The translations under genes and the position numbers were made by a program. This document shows positions 1-8,450 of a DNA stretch of 64,000 nt, one piece after another; within the stretch, counting starts at the first letter, position 1; each line of letters begins with the position of its first letter. The DNA is from DATGLG01 sp035294245. GTDB lineage: Bacteria; Pseudomonadota; Alphaproteobacteria; JACZXZ01. A model generated the notes under the pieces. That model was not told where the DNA came from. It saw only the letters and a list, made by a program, of their open reading frames with translations, and searched no databases. The DNA lies in contig DATGLG010000040.1 in the NCBI GenBank assembly GCA_035294245.1, positions 124,001 to 188,000 of the forward strand, read 5' to 3'.

Positions 1-1024
1 CGCCGGAGGCCAAGCGAATCTGATAGCGCGACGCATCGCCGAGATAGATGACTTGCTTGATCTCGCCGGCGAAACGGTTGACGCAGCCGTGCGCCTGCTG
101 GCCGAGCGCCAGGCGCTCGGGGCGGATGACCACCGCGACCTTGTCGCCGGGCGACCAGGTGCCGTTCGGCACGGCGGCGATCTCGAGCCCGCCCGCGACC
201 GATACCGACAGGCGCGTGCCGGCGGCGGTCACGGTGCCGTCGAGGATATTCGCCTCGCCGATGAAATCGGCCACGAAGCGGTTGGCTGGCCGCTGATAGA
301 GCTCCTCGGGGCGCCCGACCTGCTGGATGCGCCCATCCGCCATGACGACGACGCGATCGGACATGACGAGCGCCTCTTCCTGATCGTGCGTCACATAGAT
401 GACAGTGACGTTGAGGCAGCTCTTGATCTTGACGAGCTCGATCTGCATGTGCTCGCGGAGCTTCTTGTCGAGAGCGCCTAGAGGCTCGTCCATGAGGAGG
501 AGCGGGGGTTGAAAGACGATCGCGCGGGCAAGCGCCACGCGTTGCTGCTGACCCCCGCTCAGCTCGTTCGGATAGCGGTGGGCGAGATCGCCGAGCTGAA
601 CGAGATCGAGCGCCGCGCGAACCTTGGCGTTGATCTCCTTGCGCGGCCGCTTGCGGATTTCGAGGGGAAACGCCACGTTCCGCGCCACGTTGAGATGGGG
701 AAACAGGGCGTAGCTCTGAAACACCACGCCAATGTCCCGCCGATGCGCTGGCTCGCGCGTGACGTTGCGGCCGTCGACAAAGATCTCGCCCGCGGATGGC
801 GTCGCGAATCCCGCCAGCATCATGAGCGTCGTCGTTTTGCCCGATCCGCTGGGCCCCAGGAGGGTGAGAAACTCCCCCGCGCGCACGTCGAGCGTCACGT
901 CGCGCACGGCCGTCAGGTTGCCGTAGCGCTTGCTGACGCCGACGAGCCGCACGCCTGGAACCGCCTGCCCCGCCTCCGGATTCACGCCCGCCCTTCCGCC
1001 GGCCAGGGATATAAGGGCGGTCAT
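1..1024 (-). CDS. ABC transporter ATP-binding protein, PotA-like (C-terminus beyond window)
   Basis: This is the ATPase of a spermidine/putrescine-type (PotA/CUT1-related) importer. Reading the minus strand from the ATG at 1024 gives a Walker A GPSGSGKT at residues 57-64, a Q-loop in VVFQSYALFPH, the signature LSGGQQQRVALARA and a Walker B LLLMDEPLGALD. The start of a C-terminal TOBE-like domain follows. The reading frame is still open at base 1, so the end of the protein is missing. It lies 25 nt after the binding-protein gene and is the last visible gene of a minus-strand operon that also encodes two permeases. The substrate is not readable from the ATPase. The context (dehydratase, cyclodeaminase, Rieske oxygenase) suggests a cationic or zwitterionic nitrogen compound. 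Confidence 0.93.
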   Translation of the reverse strand, partial: MTALISLAGGRAGVNPEAGQAVPGVRLVGVSKRYGNLTAVRDVTLDVRAGEFLTLLGPSGSGKTTTLMMLAGFATPSAGEIFVDGRNVTREPAHRRDIGVVFQSYALFPHLNVARNVAFPLEIRKRPRKEINAKVRAALDLVQLGDLAHRYPNELSGGQQQRVALARAIVFQPPLLLMDEPLGALDKKLREHMQIELVKIKSCLNVTVIYVTHDQEEALVMSDRVVVMADGRIQQVGRPEELYQRPANRFVADFIGEANILDGTVTAAGTRLSVSVAGGLEIAAVPNGTWSPGDKVAVVIRPERLALGQQAHGCVNRFAGEIKQVIYLGDASRYQIRLASG

Positions 1025-1049
1025 CCCGGAACCTCGCGCGCGGCCGCCC

Positions 1050-2141
1050 TCACTTCGCGAGAACCCATTGATCCCACCGCTTCTGCACCTCGGCGCGATG
1101 ATCGGCCCACCATTCGTCGTTGTAGACAAATTGCTTGGGGAGATTCTCGGGCGAGCTCGGAAGCAGCTTGGCGCGCTCCGGCGTCAAGTATTTGAAGGCG
1201 CGGGAATTGGTCGGCCCCATCAGCGTCTCGCGCGAGAATCCCGCCTGCCCTTCGGCGCTCGTCGCATAGGCGATGAGCTTCATCGCATTGTCGTAATTCT
1301 TAGCGCCCTTGAGAATGCACCAGTAGTTGTTCTGGATCTCGCCCTGGTTCCACTCACCGGCCACGGGCGCGCCGCTTCCCACCAGATCGCCGATGCGGTT
1401 GAGATAGGCGCTCGCCACCGAGACCTCGCCATCCGTCAGCAATTGCGGCGAGATGGCGCCCGTCGTCCAGAACTGGGCGACATGGGGCCGGATGCGATCA
1501 AGGCTCTTGAAGGCGCGATCGATATCGAGCGGATAGAGCTTGTCCATTGCGACACCGTCGGCAAGCAGCGCGAATTCGAGGTCGGGCGTCAAGCTTCCGG
1601 AGAAGGCGCCGAGGCTGCGCTGACCTGGAAACGTCTTGGTGTCCCACACCTCCGCCCAGGTGGTCGGGTGATGCTTCGGATCGATGAGCTTCGTGTTGTA
1701 GGCGATCCCGCGGGTGAACAGGATATTGGGTACGCCATAGGGATGGATCATCGACTGCGGCGTGATGCCGGCGAGCTCGTCCTTGTCGATGCGCGTGTAG
1801 TCGATCTTGGCGAGATAGCCCTGACGGAGGAGGGAGAGCATGGCGCCCTTGGACATCAGGATGCAGTCCCACTCGATGTTTCCGGTCTTCTCCTGCGCCG
1901 CGACCTGGGATGGCCCCTGATAGGCGACGAGGTCGACCTTGATTCCGCTCAGCTTCTGAAAGGGCTGGAACACGCCCCGATTCTGCGCCTCCTCGAAGCT
2001 GCCGCCGAGGGAGGCGACGCGGACTTCGCCCGACCCCTTGTAGAGGCTCGACTGAGCGATGGCGACTTTCGGCACCGCCGCCGCGAGGCCGACGGCCGCG
2101 GCGGACTTGAGAAAGCTCCTTCGGCGAATTGCATCTCCCAT
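1050..2141 (-). CDS. Extracellular solute-binding protein, PotD-like, Tat-exported
   Basis: Periplasmic binding protein of the PotD/spermidine-putrescine family, about 363 aa. The N-terminus has a twin-arginine signal (RRRSFLK at residues 6-12, then an Ala-rich hydrophobic stretch ending near VAIAQ). I chose the ATG at 2141 rather than the in-frame ATG at 2159 because AAGGGAG lies about seven bases upstream of 2141 and the Tat motif then sits at the usual distance from the start. The mature part has the family's ASLGGSFEEAQ-like first strand and aromatic-rich pocket segments such as NEWW-type motifs near the C-terminus. It is followed by the ATPase and preceded by two permeases, giving a complete importer. 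Ligand unknown. Confidence 0.9.
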   Translation of the reverse strand: MGDAIRRRSFLKSAAAVGLAAAVPKVAIAQSSLYKGSGEVRVASLGGSFEEAQNRGVFQPFQKLSGIKVDLVAYQGPSQVAAQEKTGNIEWDCILMSKGAMLSLLRQGYLAKIDYTRIDKDELAGITPQSMIHPYGVPNILFTRGIAYNTKLIDPKHHPTTWAEVWDTKTFPGQRSLGAFSGSLTPDLEFALLADGVAMDKLYPLDIDRAFKSLDRIRPHVAQFWTTGAISPQLLTDGEVSVASAYLNRIGDLVGSGAPVAGEWNQGEIQNNYWCILKGAKNYDNAMKLIAYATSAEGQAGFSRETLMGPTNSRAFKYLTPERAKLLPSSPENLPKQFVYNDEWWADHRAEVQKRWDQWVLAK

Positions 2142-2183
2142 CTGCGTCTCCCTTTCCATGGAGCGGCCATCCGGCTTCTCGTT

Positions 2184-2993
2184 TTACGCGCTTCTCTTCA
2201 ATGTCACGCGCTCGCTTCTGCGCCTGAGAAGCTCCATCGCGACGAACAGGATAATCGTGACGGCGATGACGAAGGTGGAAGCCGCCGCGATCGCCGGCGT
2301 GATCTCAAGCCACAACCCGTCCCACATCTTCTTTGGAAGGGTGACGGCACCCGATCCGGCGATGAAGATGGCGATGACGACCTCGTCGAAAGAGGCGAGG
2401 AACGCGAGCAGCGCCGCCGTGACGATCCCCGGAGCGATGATCGGAAGTGTTACGCGCCGCAGCGCCTGCCAGGGTGCCGCGCCGAGGCTCATCGCGGCGC
2501 GCTCCAGCATGACATTGAATCCGCTCAGCGACGCCGAGACGACAACCACGACGAGAGGAATGGCGAGGACGGTATGCGCCAGAACGAGGCCAAGCCAATT
2601 GCCGATCAAATGCAGCTTGGCGAAGAGAAAATAGACGGCGATCGCCGTGATGATGGTCGGAACGATCAAGGGCGAGAGGAGGAATCCATAGAGAAGGCTC
2701 TTCCCCGGAAATTGCGCGCGGACCAGGGCGAAGGCCGCGGCGGTCCCCAGCGCCGTCGCGAGGATCATGACGACGACGGCGATCTTGGCGCTCAGAAGCG
2801 TCGCCGCGAACCACCCCTGCGTACCAAAATAGACGTCATACCACCGCAGCGAGTAATGGGCGGGCGGAAACTGGAGATAGGTTGCTGAGCTGAAGGAAAT
2901 CGGCACCACGATGAAGATCGGCAGCACCAGGAACAGCAGAACCAGCGCTGAGACGATCCATACCGGCAGAGGCGAGCGGGCGGCAAACGTCAT
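2184..2993 (-). CDS. ABC transporter permease, PotC-like
   Basis: Inner-membrane permease of 269 aa with six hydrophobic segments and the BPD_transp_1 EAA loop (RAAMSLGAAPWQALRRVTLPIIAPGI, shown here only as the core AAMSLGAAPWQALRRV). The start ATG at 2993 overlaps the stop of the upstream permease in an ATGA arrangement, which fixes the start. In Pot-type systems the second permease of the operon is the PotC homologue, and the N-terminal ISFSSATYLQFPP segment is typical of it. The same frame is open far upstream, but that part is antisense or shadow of other genes. Translational coupling argues for a heterodimeric channel with the preceding protein. Confidence 0.92.
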   Translation of the reverse strand: MTFAARSPLPVWIVSALVLLFLVLPIFIVVPISFSSATYLQFPPAHYSLRWYDVYFGTQGWFAATLLSAKIAVVVMILATALGTAAAFALVRAQFPGKSLLYGFLLSPLIVPTIITAIAVYFLFAKLHLIGNWLGLVLAHTVLAIPLVVVVVSASLSGFNVMLERAAMSLGAAPWQALRRVTLPIIAPGIVTAALLAFLASFDEVVIAIFIAGSGAVTLPKKMWDGLWLEITPAIAAASTFVIAVTIILFVAMELLRRRSERVTLKRSA

Positions 2994-3922
2994 GCGTTCA
3001 TCCCCAGAAGCCGGACGCGGCCGATGCCGAGAGCGCGGCCGGCGATGCGCAGGAGGAGCATGGCCGCGGCGAGCGTCACCACCGTCGCGAGGAGCAGGAC
3101 CGCTCCAAGTGCCGAGGCGAACTGCCAATTGAGCTGAACCCCGACCTGGTCCTGGATCAGCATCGAGACCGTGGTATTGGCGAGTCCGCCGAGAAGGGCC
3201 GGCGTTACGAAATAGCCAAGAGCAATGATGAAGACGAGGCAGCTTCCCGCGATCACGCCGGGCAGGCTGAGGGGCAAGAAGACGCGGAAGAAGCCCTGAA
3301 GGGGCGTAGCACCGAGGCTCTCGGCGGCGCGCACGACGCGCATGTCGATATTCGTCATGGCGTTCAGTATGGGGAGGATCATGAGCGGCAGGAGCACATG
3401 GACCATCCCCACATAGACGCCGAAGGTGTTGTGCAGGAGCTTGAAGGGGCCGAGCCCGAAGACGCCGAGGAATTGGTTGACCAGGCCCTGCCGCTCGAGC
3501 ACGACCATCCAGGCATAGGTTCTCACCATCAGGCTGGTCAGGTAGGGCAGCATGATGGGAACGAGAAAGAGGCGCCGTATGCGCGGCGATGTCGAGTTGA
3601 TCGCATAGGCGACGGGATAGCCCAGCACGAGGCAGATCACGGCAACGTTGAAGGCGAGCTCGACGGTGTTGAGCGTGATGCGGGAATAGGCCGGCAGGCT
3701 GAGGAATTCCGCGTAGTGCTTGAGCGTGAAGCCGGGATCGAACAGGCTCAGCTCGATCATGCGCAGGAGCGGGATGGCGAAGATCCCCAGAAGGAAGAGG
3801 ACGGCGGGGACGATCAGCCAGGGCGAATTCTGCGCCCCGCCGCTTCCACCCCTCAACACGTCGCGAAGCCATGCGGCACCCGATGCCGCATCGCGATCGG
3901 CGATGGCGAGGCTTGCGCGCAT
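2990..3922 (-). CDS. ABC transporter permease, PotB-like
   Basis: Permease of 310 aa with six predicted membrane segments and an EAA loop (RAAESLGATPLQGFFRVFLP). The first about 25 residues are polar, then a hydrophobic segment LIVPAVLFLLGIFAIPLL follows. The gene starts directly at the stop codon of the 2-hydroxyacid dehydrogenase gene (no spacer) and its own stop overlaps the next permease start, so dehydrogenase and transporter are co-translated. It pairs with the PotC-like permease to form the channel of the importer encoded at 1-3922. Confidence 0.92.
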   Translation of the reverse strand: MRASLAIADRDAASGAAWLRDVLRGGSGGAQNSPWLIVPAVLFLLGIFAIPLLRMIELSLFDPGFTLKHYAEFLSLPAYSRITLNTVELAFNVAVICLVLGYPVAYAINSTSPRIRRLFLVPIMLPYLTSLMVRTYAWMVVLERQGLVNQFLGVFGLGPFKLLHNTFGVYVGMVHVLLPLMILPILNAMTNIDMRVVRAAESLGATPLQGFFRVFLPLSLPGVIAGSCLVFIIALGYFVTPALLGGLANTTVSMLIQDQVGVQLNWQFASALGAVLLLATVVTLAAAMLLLRIAGRALGIGRVRLLGMNA

Positions 3923-4954
3923 CTAGTACTCGCGGGCGAGATCCACCACGTTCGTCAGAGGCTTCCCGGCCAAATAGCGCCGCAGATTCTCGAAGAAGAT
4001 GTCGAGAGTGCGGGGAATATATTGGTCGAGATCGTCCGAGAGGACATGGGGCGTGATGATCAGGTTCGGCGCGTCCCAGAGCGTCGCATCGGCGGGAAGC
4101 GGCTCGGGATAGGTGACGTCGATGACCGCGCCGCCGAGCCGGCCGTCGCGGAGCGCCGCCTCGAGCGCCCGGGGATCGACGAGGCCGCCGCGCGACATGT
4201 TGATGAAGCCGGCACTCGGCTTCATCAGCGCGAACTCCTTGGCCCCCATCAGGAAGCGCGTCTTCGAGGTGAGCGCCGTGTTCAGGAGCACGAAATCCGC
4301 GCGCGGCAGCAGTGCGTGAAGCGCTTCGGGGCCGTGCATCTCGTCGACCGCGGGATGCGCTTCCTTGCTGCGCCTTATGCCAAGGATGCGGAGGTCGAAT
4401 TTCTTGAGCTGATGCGCAGCACCGCCGCCGATATGCCCGACCCCGACGATGAGGACCGTCTTCCCGGTCACCGCCGTCGTGAAGATGCGATTCCATTCAT
4501 GCTTGCGCTGACTGGTGACGAGCTTCGGGAGCTGGGCGTTGAGCATCAATATGCCCATGACGGCGGACTGGGCCGCCTTGGGCACATGCGCGCCGCAATT
4601 GGTCGTGAGACTGACCCCCTCGGGAACCCAATCCAGCGGCAACAGGTAATCGACGCCGGCACCGAGCACCTGCACCCATTTGAGATGGGGCGCGCGCGTC
4701 TCCAGGTTCTCGCGCGGAAAGCGGTAGCCGATCATCGCATCGGCATCCGCCATGGCGCTGTCGTAGACGTCGCCATCGGTACCCCAGCTCGTCCGCACGA
4801 TGGCGGCCATGTCCGGGTGGCGCTTCAGCGCGGCGTCGTATTGATCGGGCCGCACAATGAAGACGGGCATCAGCGAGCGGCTGTTCTCCACGTGAACGTG
4901 GAAGGGACGGCTCTGGGAGAAATTGCGGTGATGGCGCTGGACGTCGTTCGGCAT
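3923..4954 (-). CDS. D-isomer-specific 2-hydroxyacid dehydrogenase
   Basis: NAD(P)-dependent 2-hydroxyacid dehydrogenase of the GhrA/SerA superfamily, 343 aa from the first ATG. It has the dinucleotide fold GVGHIGG, the substrate-binding Arg region NMSRGGLVD, a Glu in TYPEPLP and a catalytic His in ITPHVL. It would reduce a 2-oxo acid to a 2-hydroxy acid, or the reverse. The start is uncertain: the in-frame ATG at 4870 (MPVFIVRPDQ) fits the family's usual N-terminus better, and neither ATG has a strong ribosome site. It sits between a Rieske oxygenase gene and the importer genes, so it probably processes a keto acid made from the imported compound. Confidence 0.88.
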   Translation of the reverse strand: MPNDVQRHHRNFSQSRPFHVHVENSRSLMPVFIVRPDQYDAALKRHPDMAAIVRTSWGTDGDVYDSAMADADAMIGYRFPRENLETRAPHLKWVQVLGAGVDYLLPLDWVPEGVSLTTNCGAHVPKAAQSAVMGILMLNAQLPKLVTSQRKHEWNRIFTTAVTGKTVLIVGVGHIGGGAAHQLKKFDLRILGIRRSKEAHPAVDEMHGPEALHALLPRADFVLLNTALTSKTRFLMGAKEFALMKPSAGFINMSRGGLVDPRALEAALRDGRLGGAVIDVTYPEPLPADATLWDAPNLIITPHVLSDDLDQYIPRTLDIFFENLRRYLAGKPLTNVVDLAREY

Positions 4955-5016
4955 GGACGTATCAAGACCTCGAAGGCAGATCTGGAAAGACGGATCCGGC
5001 GCGCCGCGCCGAGGCG

Positions 5017-6186
5017 CTATTCGGCGGCGGCACTCCGAACCGCTTCCTCCGGCCCGATCACGCGATCGAGCACGTAATTGGCGATGCGATGGACGATGAA
5101 CTCCTCGAGCGAATAGCGCCCGGGCCGATAGGCGCCCGAGCGCATGCCGCGCTGGACGTTCGGAGAGATCGTCAGGTCCTCGCGGATAATCTCGGCATAT
5201 TTCTCGTAATAGGCCGGCCCCACCGTGGCCTTGAACTCAGGCGTCGAGACAGTGCTCCGCGGGAAGGACCAGTTCTCGATGAGGCGCAGCTTCTCCGGCC
5301 CTTCCGGGAGATATTGCCGGTACTTCATATATGACGAGGTCAGGATGATCTGGAGGCTCGGACGGAGCCAGATGTGATAGAGGCCCGCCGCCTGGCGCTC
5401 GTCCAGCCCCGGCAGCTCCGGCAGACCCGAATAGGCGACGATGCTGCGCCGGCTATACATCGCATCGAAGGAATCGCCAGCGTGGAATTCCCACATCTGG
5501 GGATTCGCCGGATCGATATGCTTCCGATGGATCGTCGGCGCGTGGTAGTTCTCGAAGGCGTTCTCGAGCCAGACCTTCCAGTTGCAATCCACCTCGTAGA
5601 TGTCGCGATGGGTGAATTGCATCTCCTCGATGCGATAGTTCCTGACGAACTCCGGGAGCCCGCCGAGTGCCTGCAGGAGCGGCTTCGGATTGGGATTGAA
5701 GGTCACGAAGATGAACCCGGCCCAGACTTCGGAGCGAATTCGGGTTAATCCGTACTCGGTTCTGTCGAAGGCCTCCGTTCCTGCCATGGGCGGCGGCCGA
5801 CCTGGCGTGCCGGCAAGCTCCCCGTCCAGCTTGTAGGTCCAGCTATGGTAGGGACAAATGAAGGCGCTGCAGCGCCCTTCGCCCTCGGCGACGATGGCGC
5901 CGCGATGCCGACACACCGCCGAGAGGACATGGACGGCATTGGCCCGGTCGCGGACGATGATGAGTGGCTGCTGGAGCAGGGGCATCGTGTAATAGGTTCC
6001 CGGCTCCGGCACCTGATCGACGCGGCCGACACAGAGCCACTCGCCCCTTGGACCGCGAAAGATCGCGTCGAGCTCGGCCTGGTACCACTCCGGCGAAACA
6101 TAGCACCACGACGGCAGCGGCCGGGCCTGATGCAGCGGTCGCCGCGTCGCGGCGTACGGTTCCGATGAGAAGAGGCTGTCCTGCAT
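5017..6186 (-). CDS. Rieske non-heme iron oxygenase, alpha subunit
   Basis: Terminal oxygenase of 389 aa. The Rieske [2Fe-2S] motif is C92-R-H94 with C111-PYH114. The mononuclear iron site is E212-N-Y-H215 plus H220, with an Asp in IREDLTISP as the likely third ligand. The carboxylate that bridges the two centres is Glu212, where dioxygenases such as naphthalene dioxygenase have Asp. Carnitine oxygenase CntA and its quaternary-ammonium relatives also use Glu there, so demethylation or cleavage of a quaternary or substituted amine is a reasonable guess. No reductase or ferredoxin gene is adjacent, so electrons must come from elsewhere. AAGGGGG precedes the ATG. The gene has its own upstream gap with a palindrome. 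Confidence 0.92.
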   Translation of the reverse strand: MQDSLFSSEPYAATRRPLHQARPLPSWCYVSPEWYQAELDAIFRGPRGEWLCVGRVDQVPEPGTYYTMPLLQQPLIIVRDRANAVHVLSAVCRHRGAIVAEGEGRCSAFICPYHSWTYKLDGELAGTPGRPPPMAGTEAFDRTEYGLTRIRSEVWAGFIFVTFNPNPKPLLQALGGLPEFVRNYRIEEMQFTHRDIYEVDCNWKVWLENAFENYHAPTIHRKHIDPANPQMWEFHAGDSFDAMYSRRSIVAYSGLPELPGLDERQAAGLYHIWLRPSLQIILTSSYMKYRQYLPEGPEKLRLIENWSFPRSTVSTPEFKATVGPAYYEKYAEIIREDLTISPNVQRGMRSGAYRPGRYSLEEFIVHRIANYVLDRVIGPEEAVRSAAAE

Positions 6187-6222
6187 GCTCGTCCCCCTTG
6201 CGATCTCAGCCGCACATGCAGA

Positions 6223-6251
6223 AGGGTATGATCGACTAGATAACTAGTCAA
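6223..6251 (-). promoter_or_regulatory. Candidate promoter with overlapping palindrome for the Rieske gene
   Basis: In the 86-bp gap before the oxygenase gene the minus strand has TTGACT (complement of 6246-6251), 17 bases, then TACCCT (complement of 6223-6228), a fair -35 and weak -10. An exact inverted repeat GACTAG-ATAA-CTAGTC at 6234-6249 overlaps the -35 box and spacer, where a repressor would block polymerase. The cognate regulator is not known; no GntR-type gene is directly adjacent. Confidence 0.45.
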
Positions 6252-6272
6252 TCAGTATTTCTCCGTCTTCCC

Positions 6273-7265
6273 TTATGCTTCTATCTCGAGTCCAACGCCG
6301 GCTGCGACGCAGCGCGCGCGGGCCAGGGCGGCGATGGCGGTGTCCTGCACACCCGTGCCGGTCAGGTCGCAAATGGTGATCTGCTCATCGGAGCGCCGCC
6401 CCGGATGCCTCCCGGCGACGATCTCGCCGAGTTCGGGCCATGTCGCATCCGCTGCGACGACCCCGGCTGCGATCGCGTGATGGAGCTCGCCCAGGCGTGC
6501 GCATTGGGACGCGCGATCGCAGACATAGAGGTCGGCGCGCGACAGCACTGCCGGCTCGAGCTCGTTCTTGTGCTCCGCATCCGAGCCCATCGCCGTGACG
6601 TGCTGGCCTGGCTTCAGCCAGGCCGATTTGAGGATCGGCTCCGTGGCCGGCGTCGCCGTGACGATGACGTCGGCCTCGGCGACGGCGGCCTCGGGATCTT
6701 CGACGGCACCCACGTTGATGCCGAGCCGCTCCGTCAGCTCGCGCGCCACGCGCTCGGCCTGGTCCTTGCGGCGCGCCCACAACGCCGCCCACTCGATTGG
6801 CCGCACCAGCGTTAGAGCTTCGAGCTGCAGCCGCGCCTGGGCGCCGCTACCCAGGATCGCCGCGCGCCGCGCATCTGCCCGCGCCAGGTGCTTGGCCACC
6901 ACGGCGCCGGCGGCGGCGGTGCGGATCTCGGTGAGATAGCCATTGTCGAGGAGAAGCCCCTCGGCCACGCCCGTCCGCGCGCTCAGCACCACCATGAGGC
7001 CGTTGAGGCTGGGCAGGCCGAGCTTGGGATTGTCGAAGAAGCCGGGACTGATCTTGATGGCGAAGCTGTCGATGCCTGGAACATAGGCGGTCTTGACGTC
7101 GACCTCGCCGCGATGCGCCGGAATGTCGAGACGCAGGATCGGCGGCATGGCGACGGCGCCGGTGGCGAGAGCGGCGAAGGCCTGCTCGATGCAACGGACG
7201 ACCTCCGCGTCGAGATGCAGATGGGCGCGCAGCTCCGCTTCAACGAGAATTTTGATCTTCGGCAT
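6273..7265 (-). CDS. eutC: Ornithine cyclodeaminase/mu-crystallin family protein, EutC-like
   Basis: A 330-aa member of the OCD/mu-crystallin family with an N-terminal dimerisation half and a Rossmann fold (AILGSGAQARLQLEAL) for NAD(P). In Hyphomicrobiales and related bacteria a gene of this family next to an EutB-like dehydratase is annotated as ectoine utilisation protein EutC. Here the two are translationally coupled, with the ATG sharing one base with the EutB stop (TAATG). The biochemical role of EutC is inferred in the literature mainly from gene context: conversion of hydroxyectoine towards ectoine, or imine/cyclic intermediate reduction. Family assignment is firm; the exact substrate is not. 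Confidence 0.85.
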   Translation of the reverse strand: MPKIKILVEAELRAHLHLDAEVVRCIEQAFAALATGAVAMPPILRLDIPAHRGEVDVKTAYVPGIDSFAIKISPGFFDNPKLGLPSLNGLMVVLSARTGVAEGLLLDNGYLTEIRTAAAGAVVAKHLARADARRAAILGSGAQARLQLEALTLVRPIEWAALWARRKDQAERVARELTERLGINVGAVEDPEAAVAEADVIVTATPATEPILKSAWLKPGQHVTAMGSDAEHKNELEPAVLSRADLYVCDRASQCARLGELHHAIAAGVVAADATWPELGEIVAGRHPGRRSDEQITICDLTGTGVQDTAIAALARARCVAAGVGLEIEA

Positions 7266-8332
7266 TAACTGCGCTCCCTGGTTTTCAAATCGGCGGCCTC
7301 GACGTCCTCACCGGAGATCACGCGGTGATGAAGCGCCATGTCGATATTGCGGCCACTCAGGACGATGACGGTCTCGCCCTCGAGGCTGAGTCGCCCGGCC
7401 TTGAGCGCGGCGATGCCCACGGCGGCGGCCCCCTCGACGATCTCCTGCTCGCGCCAATAGGCGTGGCGAATGCCATCGGCGATTTCCGCCTCGCTCAGCA
7501 GGACAAGCTCGTCCACAAGCTCGCGCACCATCGCAAAGGTCAGGCGATTGTCGAGCCCGATGCCACCGCCGAGAGAATCGGCGAGGGTCGGCAGCTCCTC
7601 GACCTGAACGGGCTTTCCGGCAGCGAGGCTCGCATGCATCGCGGCACCGCGCGCCATGCTCACCCCGATCACCCGAGCGTCCGGCTTGATGCCTTTGATT
7701 CCGCGCGCGATCCCCGAGATGAGGCCGCCCCCCGAAACCGGCACGACCACCGTCCCCACCATCGGCGCGGCATCGAGTATCTCCAGCGCGATCGTGCCCT
7801 GCCCCGCGATGATGGCAGGGTGGTCGAAGGGGGGAATCATGACCAGGCCCTCCGCCTTCGCCAGCCGCTCCGCCTCCGCCTGCGCAGCATCCTGGGACTC
7901 GCCGACGATGCGCAGCTCGGCGCCGAGGGCGCGGATGGCCTCGATCTTGTTGGCCGGCACGAGGCGCGAGAGGCAGATGACGCAGCGCAGGCCGGCGGCC
8001 CGCGCGGCATGGGCCAGCCCGCGGCCGTGATTGCCGGTGGAGACCCCGACGACTCCGCGCGCCGCCTCTGCCTTGTCGAGCGCCAGGACCGCGTTGGTCG
8101 CGCCCCGCAGCTTGAAGCTGCCGGTGCGCTGGCGATGCTCCAGCTTGAGCCAGACAGGAGCGCCGGCGAGGGCCGTAAGGGAATCCGAAAGCGCGAGCGG
8201 CGTCTCGACGACATGGGGGCGCAGGCGCCGCCGCGCCGCCACGATGTCGGCGAGCGAAACGCCCGCTTGCGCGCGCGACGCAACGAGGCCGCGCTCGGCT
8301 CGCGCCGAGCGGTCGGGGATCCAACTTGTCAT
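7265..8332 (-). CDS. eutB: PLP-dependent threonine dehydratase-like protein, EutB-like
   Basis: A 355-aa fold-type II PLP enzyme of the serine/threonine dehydratase family. The PLP lysine is K74 in SFKLRGA and the phosphate-binding glycine loop is PVSGGGLISG. It should eliminate water from a beta-hydroxy amino acid to give an imine/keto acid. I chose the ATG at 8332 because the residues upstream of it look non-coding and the protein then begins just before the family's first conserved block. Alternative: an upstream in-frame start at 8407. Context (eutC coupled, divergent Lrp regulator) fits EutB of hydroxyectoine catabolism; threo-hydroxyaspartate or threonine dehydratase are alternatives. 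Confidence 0.87.
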   Translation of the reverse strand: MTSWIPDRSARAERGLVASRAQAGVSLADIVAARRRLRPHVVETPLALSDSLTALAGAPVWLKLEHRQRTGSFKLRGATNAVLALDKAEAARGVVGVSTGNHGRGLAHAARAAGLRCVICLSRLVPANKIEAIRALGAELRIVGESQDAAQAEAERLAKAEGLVMIPPFDHPAIIAGQGTIALEILDAAPMVGTVVVPVSGGGLISGIARGIKGIKPDARVIGVSMARGAAMHASLAAGKPVQVEELPTLADSLGGGIGLDNRLTFAMVRELVDELVLLSEAEIADGIRHAYWREQEIVEGAAAVGIAALKAGRLSLEGETVIVLSGRNIDMALHHRVISGEDVEAADLKTRERS

Positions 8333-8450
8333 GAGATTATCAATGGCCGAAACTAGGACAAATGACAATCCGGCGGCGGCTCGACGGCCCAGGGCGTGAA
8401 CCGCCACCGAGGCCGCGCAGGACTGTCATGCTTTCGACAACGGGGCCGCC

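Noticed and set aside
930..2888. Long plus-strand open frame (over 600 codons) across the PotD/PotC-like genes
   Set aside because: It is antisense to two clear transporter genes and its translation is rich in Arg, Gly and Asp with no domain. High GC removes stops on the opposite strand.
2184..4496. Apparent 770-aa permease fusion
   Set aside because: Only the last 269 residues look like a protein; the ATGA overlap at 2990-2993 sets the true start and the rest is a shadow of the PotB-like gene.
8333..8450. Promoter for eutB in the divergent gap
   Set aside because: The best -35/-10 pair (TTGTCC, TAATCT on the minus strand) would place the -10 box at the start codon, so I do not call it.
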